A DNA stretch of 58,244 nucleotides from Gordonia sputi NBRC 100414. Lineage in GTDB: Bacteria > Actinomycetota > Actinomycetes > Mycobacteriales > Mycobacteriaceae. The notes under the pieces are model-generated. The model had not been told where the DNA came from. It did no database searches and saw only the letters and a list, made by a program, of their open reading frames with translations. The position numbers and the translations under genes are program-made. Below are positions 41,375 to 48,962 of this stretch, in pieces (the first letter of the stretch is position 1; each line of letters opens with the position of its first letter). Location: positions 1 through 58,244 of the forward strand of contig NZ_BAFC01000140.1 in NCBI RefSeq assembly GCF_000248055.1, read 5' to 3'.

Positions 41375-42661
41375 CTAGTGGAACTGGCCTTCCTCGGTGG
41401 AGCCCTTCAGAGCAGCGGTCGAGGTGTTGGGGTCGACCGTGGTGGCGATGCGGTCGAAGTAGCCCGCACCGACCTCGCGCTGGTGCTTGGTGGCGGTGTA
41501 GCCACGAGCCTCAGCAGCGAACTCGCGCTCCTGCAGGTCGACGTAAGCGGTCATCTGCTCACGGGCGTAGCCGTAGGCCAGATCGAACATCGAGTAGTTG
41601 AGGGCGTGGAAGCCGGCGAGGGTGATGAACTGGAACTTGAAGCCCATCGCGCCGAGCTCGTTCTGGAACTTCGCGATGGTCGCGTCGTCCAGGTGCTGCT
41701 TCCAGTTGAAGGAAGGCGAGCAGTTGTAGGCCAGGAGCTGGTCGGGGAACTCGCTCTTGACGGCCTCGGCGAACTGGCGAGCCAGCTCCAGGTCGGGCTT
41801 GCCGGTCTCCATCCAGATGAGGTCGGCGTAGGGAGCGTATGCCTTGGCACGCGCGATGCAGGGCTCGATGCCCTTCTTCACGTTGTAGAAGCCCTCGGTG
41901 GTGCGCTCACCGGTCACGAACGGCTTGTCGCGCTCGTCGACATCGGAGGTGATGAGGGTTGCGGCCTCGGCGTCGGTACGAGCGACGACGACGGTCGGGG
42001 TGTTGGCAACGTCGGCAGCGAGGCGAGCCGAGGTCAGGGTGCGGATGTGCTGCTGGGTGGGGATGAGCACCTTGCCACCGAGGTGGCCGCACTTCTTCTC
42101 CGAGGCGAGCTGATCCTCCCAGTGGGTGCCAGCGGCGCCGGCCTTGATCATGGCCTTCTGCAGCTCGTAGACGTTGAGGGCGCCACCGAAGCCGGCTTCG
42201 CCGTCGGCCACGATCGGCACGACCCAGTTGTCGACCGAGTTGTCACCCTCGACGCGGGCGATCTCGTCGGCGCGCAGCATCGCGTTGTTGATGCGCTGCA
42301 CGACGGCCGGCACCGAGTTGGCCGGGTAGAGCGACTGGTCGGGGTAGGTGTGGCCGGAGAGGTTCGCGTCACCGGCGACCTGCCAACCCGAGAGGTAGAT
42401 GGCCTTGAGGCCCGCGCGCACCTGCTGCACGGCCTGGTTACCGGTCAGCGCGCCGAGCGCGTTGATGTAGTTGTCGCTGTTGACGCCTTCCCACAGGATC
42501 TCGGCGCCACGACGAGCGAGGGTGTGCTCCTCGACGACGGTGCCCTGGAGCTCGGCAACCTGCTCGGCAGTGTATTCGCGCGTGATGCCCTTCCACCGCG
42601 GGTTGGTGTCCCAGTCCTGCTGGATTTCCGCGGCGGTGCGGGGCTTTCCGACGTTGCTCAT
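41375..42661 (-). CDS. aceA: isocitrate lyase
   Basis: This 428-residue enzyme splits isocitrate into succinate and glyoxylate, the entry of the glyoxylate shunt, needed on acetate and fatty acids. It shows the catalytic Cys191 in SEKKCGHLGGK and WEDQLASEKKCGH context, VARTDAEAATLIT, and YNCSPSFNWKQHLDD. It is the short, ICL1-type enzyme, as Rv0467. ATG 42661 is the family start. The 526-bp upstream region holds a 23-bp palindrome with two TTTGCAAA cores, matching RamB sites; ramB lies 1.4 kb upstream. It is followed by a strong terminator, then fadB2. Confidence 0.96.
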   Translation of the reverse strand: MSNVGKPRTAAEIQQDWDTNPRWKGITREYTAEQVAELQGTVVEEHTLARRGAEILWEGVNSDNYINALGALTGNQAVQQVRAGLKAIYLSGWQVAGDANLSGHTYPDQSLYPANSVPAVVQRINNAMLRADEIARVEGDNSVDNWVVPIVADGEAGFGGALNVYELQKAMIKAGAAGTHWEDQLASEKKCGHLGGKVLIPTQQHIRTLTSARLAADVANTPTVVVARTDAEAATLITSDVDERDKPFVTGERTTEGFYNVKKGIEPCIARAKAYAPYADLIWMETGKPDLELARQFAEAVKSEFPDQLLAYNCSPSFNWKQHLDDATIAKFQNELGAMGFKFQFITLAGFHALNYSMFDLAYGYAREQMTAYVDLQEREFAAEARGYTATKHQREVGAGYFDRIATTVDPNTSTAALKGSTEEGQFH

Positions 42662-43187
42662 TAGCCACTTCGCTTTCGTTGTGCTGCTCGTCCCGATCTC
42701 CCGAGACGAATGCTTGTCCGGCTCACAGAGACCGGGGCCTATCTGAACCCGGCCGAAGCTGCCAAGGAATTGCACCCAGGCCGGATGATGTCAGGCCTCC
42801 GAGCGCGCGTCGCGTCCGCAAATGTGATGACCACCACAGGATGGGGTCGGAGTTTGCGAACTCTTCGGCACTTCCCGGAAACGCCTGACTCAAGGGTGCC
42901 ACACCGAAAACACGCAGGTCCAATCCCCTTTGACTGCAAAAATGCGCCAACCATGTGGCGAAGATTTGCAAATTTTGCAAATCTGGAGATGTGAAGAGTC
43001 GTCAGCGGAGCGTTAAAAAGTACGCGCGTACTGCGTTTTCTCCGTGCGCTCCGCCGACGGTCGGCATGCGCAGGAGCATCAACCCGATGCCCGCTGGAAA
43101 GACTCCCGACACCTCACATGTGGCGTGTTTCACACCGTGGTTCCAGGTACACCCGGCCACGGCCGCTCCTCGTCACCGCGCGGTCGG
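42662..43187 (-). promoter_or_regulatory. aceA upstream control region
   Basis: This 526-bp stretch has no credible gene; its open frames on both strands are Arg/Pro-rich and lack ribosome sites. It is lower in GC than its surroundings at 42890-43045. It contains the RamB-like palindrome (42962-42984), a second partial site GAGTTTGCGAACTC (42850-42863), and the palindrome AGTACGCGCGTACT (43019-43032) set between GCGGAGCG (43005-43012) and CGCTCCGC (43047-43054). The aceA transcript may therefore have a long leader. Confidence 0.6.
42962..42984. promoter_or_regulatory. RamB-box palindrome upstream of aceA
   Basis: AGATTTGCAAA and its exact complement TTTGCAAATCT are separated by a single T. 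Each arm holds the core TTTGCAAA, which is the core of RamB operators described for icl/aceA promoters in Corynebacterium and Mycobacterium. It lies about 300 bp before the aceA ATG. The two cores are 9 bp apart. Confidence 0.75.
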
Positions 43188-43955
43188 TCATCTCGCGGCC
43201 GCTTTCAGCGCTGTGCCGAACAGATCGACGAACGCGGACGACGACATCGGCTCCACCGCGTCGGCAGGTGGATTCTGCGCCCGGCCGCCCGGACCGTTCA
43301 CCGTGAGACTGACCGTGAACACCGAGCCTCCAGGGCGCTTCACGAGCGCATATCCGACATATCCGACCTGCTTTCGCACCGTCGAATCCGGCAGCGTCGT
43401 CGACACATCCGATCGCGAGAGAAAGGCGCGTTCGACGCTGAGTCCGCCGGGACTGTTCGCGACCTCCGGCGGGTCGGGCAGCGTCGTCGACTCGGTGGTG
43501 ACCGTCGCACCCGCAAGACTTCCCGCCGCAACAGTGGTCTCAGTCCTACGGCACTGCCCGGTCCTCGTGCGGATGTCGTCGTCGATGTCGCGTCGAACAG
43601 TGGATACCAGCTCGACGAGCCCGACGTCGGCCGCGCTCGCGGCGAGCACCGCAGAGTTCGACGCGCTGACCTTCTCGGTGAACGCCGTGTCCGCGGTGGC
43701 GCGGCACTCCTGTGGCATCACGGTGTCGGCGTGTGCCGCGACCAGTTGCGCACGGTCGGAGTCCACGAGGTCGGAGACGGTCAGTTGCGTCGTCGCGAAA
43801 CCCGACGGCAACTGCGCCGGCCGCAGCAACAGATCGGCGGGAGCGACGGCCGTGGCGGTCGAGACCGCGTCATCGTCGCCGCATCCGGCGAGTGTTGCAG
43901 CAACACAGGCGAGCAGCGTCGCTGCCACCCACCGTCGAACCCACCGCGCACGCAC
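43188..43955 (-). CDS. lipoprotein of unknown function
   Basis: A 255-residue exported lipoprotein (basic start, hydrophobic stretch, lipobox LAGC at about 21-24). The mature part resembles sensor-like lipoprotein domains of Mycobacteriales (LLLRPAQLPSGFATTQLTVSDL opens the domain; two conserved-looking Cys, in MPQECRA and TGQCRRTE, may form a disulfide). I cannot name the family with certainty. GTG 43955 follows TACGGT, so leaderless initiation is possible. It diverges from the ramB leader by about 30 bp. Confidence 0.78.
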   Translation of the reverse strand: MRARWVRRWVAATLLACVAATLAGCGDDDAVSTATAVAPADLLLRPAQLPSGFATTQLTVSDLVDSDRAQLVAAHADTVMPQECRATADTAFTEKVSASNSAVLAASAADVGLVELVSTVRRDIDDDIRTRTGQCRRTETTVAAGSLAGATVTTESTTLPDPPEVANSPGGLSVERAFLSRSDVSTTLPDSTVRKQVGYVGYALVKRPGGSVFTVSLTVNGPGGRAQNPPADAVEPMSSSAFVDLFGTALKAAAR

Positions 43956-43965
43956 GGGGTCACCG

Positions 43966-43971
43966 TACCCT
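43966..43971 (+). promoter_or_regulatory. -10 candidate for ramB leader
   Basis: TACCCT lies 17 bp before the first mini-ORF ATG (43988) and 78 bp before the ramB ATG. It partly overlaps, on the other strand, the TACGGT that may serve the divergent lipoprotein. Confidence 0.35.
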
Positions 43972-43989
43972 GAGCGGGTCCGACGACAT

Positions 43990-44057
43990 GGCGACCTATG
44001 GACTGCGGTGAGCTATGAACAGCAGTGAGCTATGAACGGCGGTGACCTATGAACAAC
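43990..44057 (+). repeat. four 17-bp tandem repeats spanning the ramB start
   Basis: Units at 43990-44006, 44007-44023, 44024-44040 and 44041-44057 follow the pattern RGYGASCTATGRACNRC. Unit 2 reads GGTGAGCTATGAACAGC and unit 4, GGTGACCTATGAACAAC, contains the ramB ATG at 44049. Each unit thus brings a copy of the start region. Confidence 0.95.
43998..44052 (+). CDS. chain of three six-codon mini-ORFs before ramB
   Basis: Three short ORFs follow each other: 43998-44018 (MDCGEL), 44015-44035 (MNSSEL) and 44032-44052 (MNGGDL). Each stop TGA overlaps the next ATG as ATGA, and the last stop overlaps the ramB ATG in the same way. They result from the 17-bp repeats, because 17 leaves a remainder of two on division by three. 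GGTGA or AGTGA precedes each ATG by 3 bp. Another short frame (43988-44011, MATYGLR) overlaps the first. Whether they are translated is unknown, but the geometry is that of translational coupling. Confidence 0.5.
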
Positions 44058-45470
44058 AGGGCCTATGTCGGATCGCGCTTACGTCAGCTTCGCTCCGAAC
44101 GCGGGCTGTCGCAGGTGGCGTTGGCCCAGACGCTGCGCATCTCCGCGTCGTATCTCAACCAGATCGAACACGACGCCCGCCCGCTCACCGCATCGGTGCT
44201 GGCGCGGATCACCGAGGCATTCGGAGTCGACGGCGGGTTCTTCGACTCCCAAGACGACGTGCGACTCGTCGCGGAACTGCGTGAGGCGCTGCTCGACGAC
44301 GACATCGAGGCCGCCCCGACGACCGCCGACCCCCAGGAGATCGCGGCGATGGTCTCGGCCCACCCCGACATGGCGCAGGCGATGGTGAATCTGCATCGCC
44401 GGTATCGGATCGCGATCGATCAGCTCGCCGCGGCGACCGACGAGCGCAGCGACCGCGCCATGCGCGGATCGATCACCGCACCCCACGAAGAGGTGCGCGA
44501 CTATTTCTACCAGCGCCGCAACTACATTCACGCACTCGATGTCGCGGCAGAAGAGCTCAACGCACGCATGCGGATGCACTCGGGCGACGTCCGACGGGAG
44601 ATCGCCGACCGGCTCGAACGCGTCCACGGGGTGACGATCGCCCCGCGCGTCGACCTTGGCGACTACCTCCTGCACCGATTCGACCCCGCGACACGACGTC
44701 TCGAGGTCTCGGCCGCGCTGTCGGCCGGCCAGCGCGCATTCAAACTCGCCGCAGAACTCGCGCTCGTCGAATTCGACGATCTACTCACCGAATTGGTCGA
44801 GGAGGCGAACTTCACCAACGATGAGGCCCAGGCGCTCGCGAAGACCGGACTGGCCAACTACTTCGCGGCCGCAGTCCTGTTGCCCTACACGCAGTTCCAC
44901 GGCGCGGCAGAGGATTTCCGCTACGACATCGAACGCCTCTCGGCGTTCTACGCGGTCTCCTACGAGACCATCTGCCACCGACTCTCGACGCTGCAGCGCC
45001 CGAACCTCCGTGGCGTACCGTGGTCGTTCGTCCGCGTCGACCGTGCGGGAAACATGTCGAAACGCCAGTCCGCCACAGGATTTCACTTCTCGTCGAGCGG
45101 CGGCACATGCCCACTGTGGAATGTCTACGAGACGTTCGCCTACCCCGGAAAGATCATCACGCAAATCGCCGAAATGCCCGACGGCCGTGACTATTTCTGG
45201 GTCGCCCGCACGGTGGAGAGGCGGGCCGTGCGATACGGCCAGCCGGGCAAGACGTTCGCGCTCGGACTCGGCTGCGAGCTGCGACACGCTGCTCGAGTCA
45301 TCTACTCGGACGGACTCGAAATCGGCCCTCAGGCGCGAATCACGCCGATTGGTGCGGGATGTCGTGTGTGCGAACGACAACATTGTGCGCAGCGCGCATT
45401 CCCACCACTCGGCTCGAGCCTACGTGTCGACTCCCATCGCAGCAGCGTGTCGCCCTACATGTCGCTCTGA
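44049..45470 (+). CDS. ramB: RamB-type regulator of acetate/glyoxylate metabolism
   Basis: A 473-residue regulator. The N-terminal XRE helix-turn-helix (LSQVALAQTLRISASYLNQIEHDARPLT, about 18-46) is followed by an ImmA/DUF955-like zinc-peptidase-derived middle (AFKLAAELALVEFDDLL; LANYFAAAVLLPYTQF) and a C-terminal DUF2083 region with a Cys group (GCRVCERQHCAQRAFP). RamB represses glyoxylate-shunt genes in Corynebacterium, and Rv0465c controls icl1 in mycobacteria. The TTTGCAAA palindrome upstream of aceA is the probable target. ATG 44049 sits at the end of a chain of coupled mini-ORFs. Confidence 0.92.
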   Translation: MNNRAYVGSRLRQLRSERGLSQVALAQTLRISASYLNQIEHDARPLTASVLARITEAFGVDGGFFDSQDDVRLVAELREALLDDDIEAAPTTADPQEIAAMVSAHPDMAQAMVNLHRRYRIAIDQLAAATDERSDRAMRGSITAPHEEVRDYFYQRRNYIHALDVAAEELNARMRMHSGDVRREIADRLERVHGVTIAPRVDLGDYLLHRFDPATRRLEVSAALSAGQRAFKLAAELALVEFDDLLTELVEEANFTNDEAQALAKTGLANYFAAAVLLPYTQFHGAAEDFRYDIERLSAFYAVSYETICHRLSTLQRPNLRGVPWSFVRVDRAGNMSKRQSATGFHFSSSGGTCPLWNVYETFAYPGKIITQIAEMPDGRDYFWVARTVERRAVRYGQPGKTFALGLGCELRHAARVIYSDGLEIGPQARITPIGAGCRVCERQHCAQRAFPPLGSSLRVDSHRSSVSPYMSL

Positions 45471-45626
45471 CACAGTCGACGCAGTCGCTTTGACGCAGTC
45501 ACACTTTCTCGACAACTCTTCTTGTCGCACAAGCGGACCCCGGTCCGAGGGTTACAGATCCATCACAGGTCATACGTCGTAGCCATTTGTGGATCAATCG
45601 ATCAGGATGCGCCCTATGGTGGGCGC

Positions 45627-45667
45627 GGGAGAGGGGAAGCAGCCGTCGGGGGTGCTTCCCCTCTCCC
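45627..45667 (+). terminator. strong hairpin before the frameshifted lipase gene
   Basis: GGGAGAGGGGAAGCA (45627-45641) and TGCTTCCCCTCTCCC (45653-45667) form 15 perfect pairs around an 11-nt loop. It lies 156 bp after the ramB stop and 20 bp before the lipase ATG, just ahead of its ribosome site GGAGG (45673-45677). It may end the ramB transcript or act as a 5' leader element of the lipase. Confidence 0.6.
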
Positions 45668-45686
45668 GGTCTGGAGGCACGACGCC

Positions 45687-47088
45687 ATGCGTTCAACACG
45701 GCGACATTCACCACGGCGAAACTTTGCTGTCGCCGCCTTCGTGCTGGCGTGTGTTGTCGTCCCGAGTGCACCGGGCATCACTGCCGCGGACCCGCCGAAC
45801 ATGATGGGCATCCCCCAGCAGGTCCCCGATGCCATCGACCACGTGGTACCCGCACCGCCCTTTCCGCATCTGTCGAGAATTCCGTTGCGCGCACAGTCAC
45901 CCGGATTATCTTGGCGGACACAGGAATTGCGCGAGGCCACGCTCCCTACCCCGACCGGGGATCCCATGTTCGACCGCTGGCCGTCGAACCTCGGTTCCCT
46001 TCGCCCCGGCACCGTCATCGCCACGCGCGACGTGACCGCATCGGCCGCGCCGGTGGTCACCGCGCCGATTGCGTCGGCAACGCTCATCAAGTTCCGCAGT
46101 ACGGACGCAGTCGGCACACCAAGCTTCGGTACCGCGACGCTGATCACCCCTACCGCTTCCGCACCTGTGCGCGGACCCAGGCCGATCCTCGTGAACAACC
46201 TTCCCATCGATTCACTCGGGACCGCGTGCAACCCGGGTTACACCCTCGCTCACGGCTTTTCGATCGCAAGTGGCGTGACAGACCTACTGCCTCCGACGAC
46301 GCAGCTCGCGCTTGCGCACGGGTATGGCGTGCTGATCCCCGACCACCAGGGGCCGCCGGATGGCATACGCAGAGCCCGTCGTCGCGGGTCACGTCGTGCT
46401 CGACTCCATCCGCGCAGCGTCGAACCTGGAGCCGAAGATGTTTGGACACAGCGCAATTGCGATGAGCGGATACTCCGGCGGCTCGATCGCCACGGCCGGT
46501 GCGGCGAAGCTCCTGGCCGGGTACGCGCCTGAACTCGCCCCGCGCGTCGTCGGGGCAGCACTGGGCGGCGTGCCTGCCGACTTCCGGATGCTCGTCGGCA
46601 GTATGAACGCCAACCTCGCGACGGGACTGTTCCATGCCGCGACGTTCGGCATCGCCCGTGAGCGGCCCGAGATCCTCACCATGGCCAACAATCCGGCTCA
46701 GTGGATTGCGTCGTCGCCGTTGAAGAACGTGTGCGTGATACCCGAGGCCCTCGCGGGCGCGACATTCATGCCGATGCAGCTCATGGCAAACGTCGGTGAT
46801 CCGTTCCACTCGCCCGTCGCAGAACACGTCTACCGCGTGACACAGATGTCCGACACCCGATCGGTGGTTCCGCTCTACATCTACAACGGCGCCCAGGAGT
46901 GGTGGATACCGGCCGCCGGGGCGCGCAGCCTGTTCGTCGAACAGTGTCGACTCGGCGCGAACGCTCAGTACCGTGAGGTGCTCGGCGAGCACCTGACCGC
47001 TGCCGTGATCGGCTTTCCGGACGCGATGAGTTGGCTCGACGCGCGACTACGCGGCTCACCTGCACGCGGCGGCTGCCCACGTCGGTGA
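45687..47088 (+). pseudogene. LIP-family secreted lipase gene with a frameshift
   Basis: The first frame gives a signal peptide (FAVAAFVLACVVVPSAPGITA) and the LIP N-terminal half up to GYGVLIPDHQG. At about 46351-46360 the family continues one frame over as MAYAEPVVAGHVVLDSIRAA, with the nucleophile motif AMSGYSGGS, IYNGAQEWWIPAAG and HLTAAVIGFPDAMSWL, ending at 47088. Removing one C from GCCGCCGG restores a normal lipase of about 466 residues. GGAGG precedes ATG 45687. This copy keeps the nucleophile Ser that the homologue at 29-1393 lacks. It is either a recent pseudogene or carries a base error. Confidence 0.8.
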
Positions 47089-47140
47089 CTGTTCAAGCGC
47101 TGATCGGTTCGGGCAGTGACGTGTTGAGGCGGCGATGGGT

Positions 47141-47608
47141 TCAGTAGACGAGCACGCGCACGTTCTCGGCGACGCACGCGGGTTTCTCGACGCCGTCGAT
47201 CTGCACCGTGCTGCGCACCACCATGGTGACCCCGGCGGGGCTGTCGTCGATCGAGACGATCTCGGCGTTGGCCCGGATTCGCGATCCGACCTTGACCGGG
47301 CTGGGGAAGCGGACCCTGTTCAGTCCGTAGTTGATCACCAGCTTGGGCCCGTTCACGGTGAAGATGTCGCCCGCCAGCAGTGGGAGCAGCGACAGCGTCA
47401 GGTAGCCATGCGCGACCGTCGCACCGAACGGCCCGTCATTCGCGCGCTCGGGGTCGACGTGAATCCACTGGTGATCACCGGTCGCATCGGCAAACGCGTC
47501 GATGCGCTCCTGGGTGACCTCCAACCAGTCGCCGTACCCCAGATCCTCGCCGATCGCCGCTGTCAGCTCTGAGATGCTGTTGAACGTCCGTGGTGTGATG
47601 TCCGTCAT
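47141..47608 (-). CDS. MaoC-like (R)-hydratase
   Basis: A 155-residue hot-dog-fold protein with the hydratase-2 motif FADATGDHQWIHVDPERA, which gives the catalytic Asp and His, followed by GPFGATVAHGYLTLSLLP. Such enzymes hydrate trans-2-enoyl-CoA to (R)-3-hydroxyacyl-CoA; M. tuberculosis Rv0130 is a similar protein. ATG 47608 diverges from the CMD gene with 26 bp between. Substrate chain length cannot be read from the sequence. Confidence 0.9.
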   Translation of the reverse strand: MTDITPRTFNSISELTAAIGEDLGYGDWLEVTQERIDAFADATGDHQWIHVDPERANDGPFGATVAHGYLTLSLLPLLAGDIFTVNGPKLVINYGLNRVRFPSPVKVGSRIRANAEIVSIDDSPAGVTMVVRSTVQIDGVEKPACVAENVRVLVY

Positions 47609-47634
47609 GAATTCCGTAGTCTACCGTTGCGATC

Positions 47635-48195
47635 ATGACGACCAGTGAAGGTGACGTGGCAACCGGTCCGCGTGTTGCGCCCGGAACATTGAGCGACCTC
47701 GGACTCATCAACTGGGTGTTCGCGAGGGGCGCGGCACGCGTCATCGGGGTGCGCGACGCTCACGTCTTCTCCACTCTGGGGCGCACGCGCGGGCTCTTCC
47801 GCGCATGGCTCTACTACTCGAGCAGGCTGATGCCGTTCGGCTCACTCTCGCGGCGCGAGTCCGAGATGGTGATCATCCGCGTCGCGCACCTGCGCGGCAG
47901 CGACTACGAACTCGACCACCATCGCCGCCTCGGCAAACGCGCAGGCATCGACGACGCCGAGCTCGCACGGATCATCGCCGGACCCGACGCCGGCTGGGGT
48001 GACCGGGAGAAGTGGATGCTGCAGTCCGTCGACGAATTGATCGCCGACAAGGACATCAGCGAGACCACCTGGACGTCGTTGCGTCGTCATCTCGACGAAC
48101 GCCGGGCCATCGCCTTCGTCTTGCTCGCGCTGCAGTACGACTCGTTGGCCACCACGCTGCACACCTTGCGGGTTCAGCGCGACGAACGCGTGTGA
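47635..48195 (+). CDS. carboxymuconolactone decarboxylase-family (AhpD-like) protein
   Basis: A 186-residue helical protein of the CMD/AhpD fold: FRAWLYYSSRLMPFGSLSRRESEMVIIRVAHLRGSDYELDHH contains the conserved E-x(n)-H part, but the redox CxxC of AhpD is replaced (LRGSDYEL), so peroxidase-partner activity is unlikely. It matches Rv0464c by order (beside ramB and lpd). ATG 47635. It is followed after 10 bp by a methyltransferase gene in the same direction. Confidence 0.86.
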   Translation: MTTSEGDVATGPRVAPGTLSDLGLINWVFARGAARVIGVRDAHVFSTLGRTRGLFRAWLYYSSRLMPFGSLSRRESEMVIIRVAHLRGSDYELDHHRRLGKRAGIDDAELARIIAGPDAGWGDREKWMLQSVDELIADKDISETTWTSLRRHLDERRAIAFVLLALQYDSLATTLHTLRVQRDERV

Positions 48196-48205
48196 GGTTC
48201 CCACG

Positions 48206-48862
48206 ATGACTTCGCTGGCCCAGCGGGCCATGAACAATCCACTGTTCAGCGAAGTCTATGAACGACTGTGGCGACCGGCGTTCACCCGACTGTTCAGTTT
48301 CGGCGGGTCCTCGACCGAGGTCGCCGATCGCGCACTGGTTGCGCATCTGGCTCGACCCGGTGAGCGCAGCATCCTCGACGTCGCGTGCGGCCCGGGCAAC
48401 TACACGCGGCGGCTGTCAGCGGCGCTCACCGGCGACGGCCGTTGCGTCGGCATCGACTTCTCGCCGACGATGCTGGCCAAGGCCGCGGCCACCAACAGCG
48501 ACGAACGAGTCGCCTACATTCGCGCCGACGCACATTCGATTCCGTTCGGCGACAACACCTTTGATTCCGTCGTGTGCCTGGCAGCGCTGTATCTGATTCC
48601 CGACCCGCTGCCGGTGATCGACGAGCTCGTACGGGTCGCCACACCAGGTGGCGAGGTGGCCGTATTCACTTCGGTCGTCACCAACCTGACCGGACTGCCG
48701 GGCGTCCGAACCGTCACCGCGCTCACCGGGTATCGGATCTTCGGCCGCGCCGAGATCGTCGATCGCCTGCGGGCGGCCGGAGCGGTCGACGTCGAGCAGA
48801 CCATCACCGGGCAGGGGCAGTTCATCCTCGCCCGGCTACCGGCCGACGAAGACCGCCCCTGA
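48206..48862 (+). CDS. class I SAM-dependent methyltransferase
   Basis: A 218-residue methyltransferase with SAM motif I ILDVACGPGNYTRRL near 56, VGIDFS, ADAHSIPFGDNTFDSVVCLAALY and VATPGGEVAVFT. It resembles UbiE/COQ5-like small-molecule methyltransferases. Substrate unknown. ATG 48206 follows the CMD gene by 10 bp and they form an operon. Its stop at 48860-48862 touches the second 64-bp palindromic element. Confidence 0.88.
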   Translation: MTSLAQRAMNNPLFSEVYERLWRPAFTRLFSFGGSSTEVADRALVAHLARPGERSILDVACGPGNYTRRLSAALTGDGRCVGIDFSPTMLAKAAATNSDERVAYIRADAHSIPFGDNTFDSVVCLAALYLIPDPLPVIDELVRVATPGGEVAVFTSVVTNLTGLPGVRTVTALTGYRIFGRAEIVDRLRAAGAVDVEQTITGQGQFILARLPADEDRP

Positions 48863-48925
48863 ATGTGTGTTGAATCGAAGGATGTGTGCGCTGCAGCACC
48901 CACATCCTTCGATACGACACATATT
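48862..48925. repeat. 64-bp palindromic element, copy 2
   Basis: Same length and layout as the copy at 17857-17920: arms 48862-48886 and 48901-48925 around a 14-bp centre with CTGCAG. Here the arms have two G-T pairs and one A-A mismatch. It lies directly after the methyltransferase stop and 37 bp before the end of the convergent ssuD. Confidence 0.85.
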
Positions 48926-48962
48926 TAGACGCCCAGCTTCGCGCGCCGTCGACCTCTGACGC

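Noticed and set aside
41378..42664. 428-codon plus-strand frame opposite aceA
   Set aside because: Same length as aceA in the opposite frame, a typical antisense shadow rich in Val, Gly and Leu.
42679..43187. Short frames in the aceA upstream region as possible leader peptides
   Set aside because: No ribosome-binding sites and composition typical of non-coding DNA; regulatory palindromes explain the region better.
43988..44011. Additional mini-ORF MATYGLR before the ramB chain
   Set aside because: Its stop does not couple to another start, unlike the other three; I treat it as a by-product of the first repeat unit.
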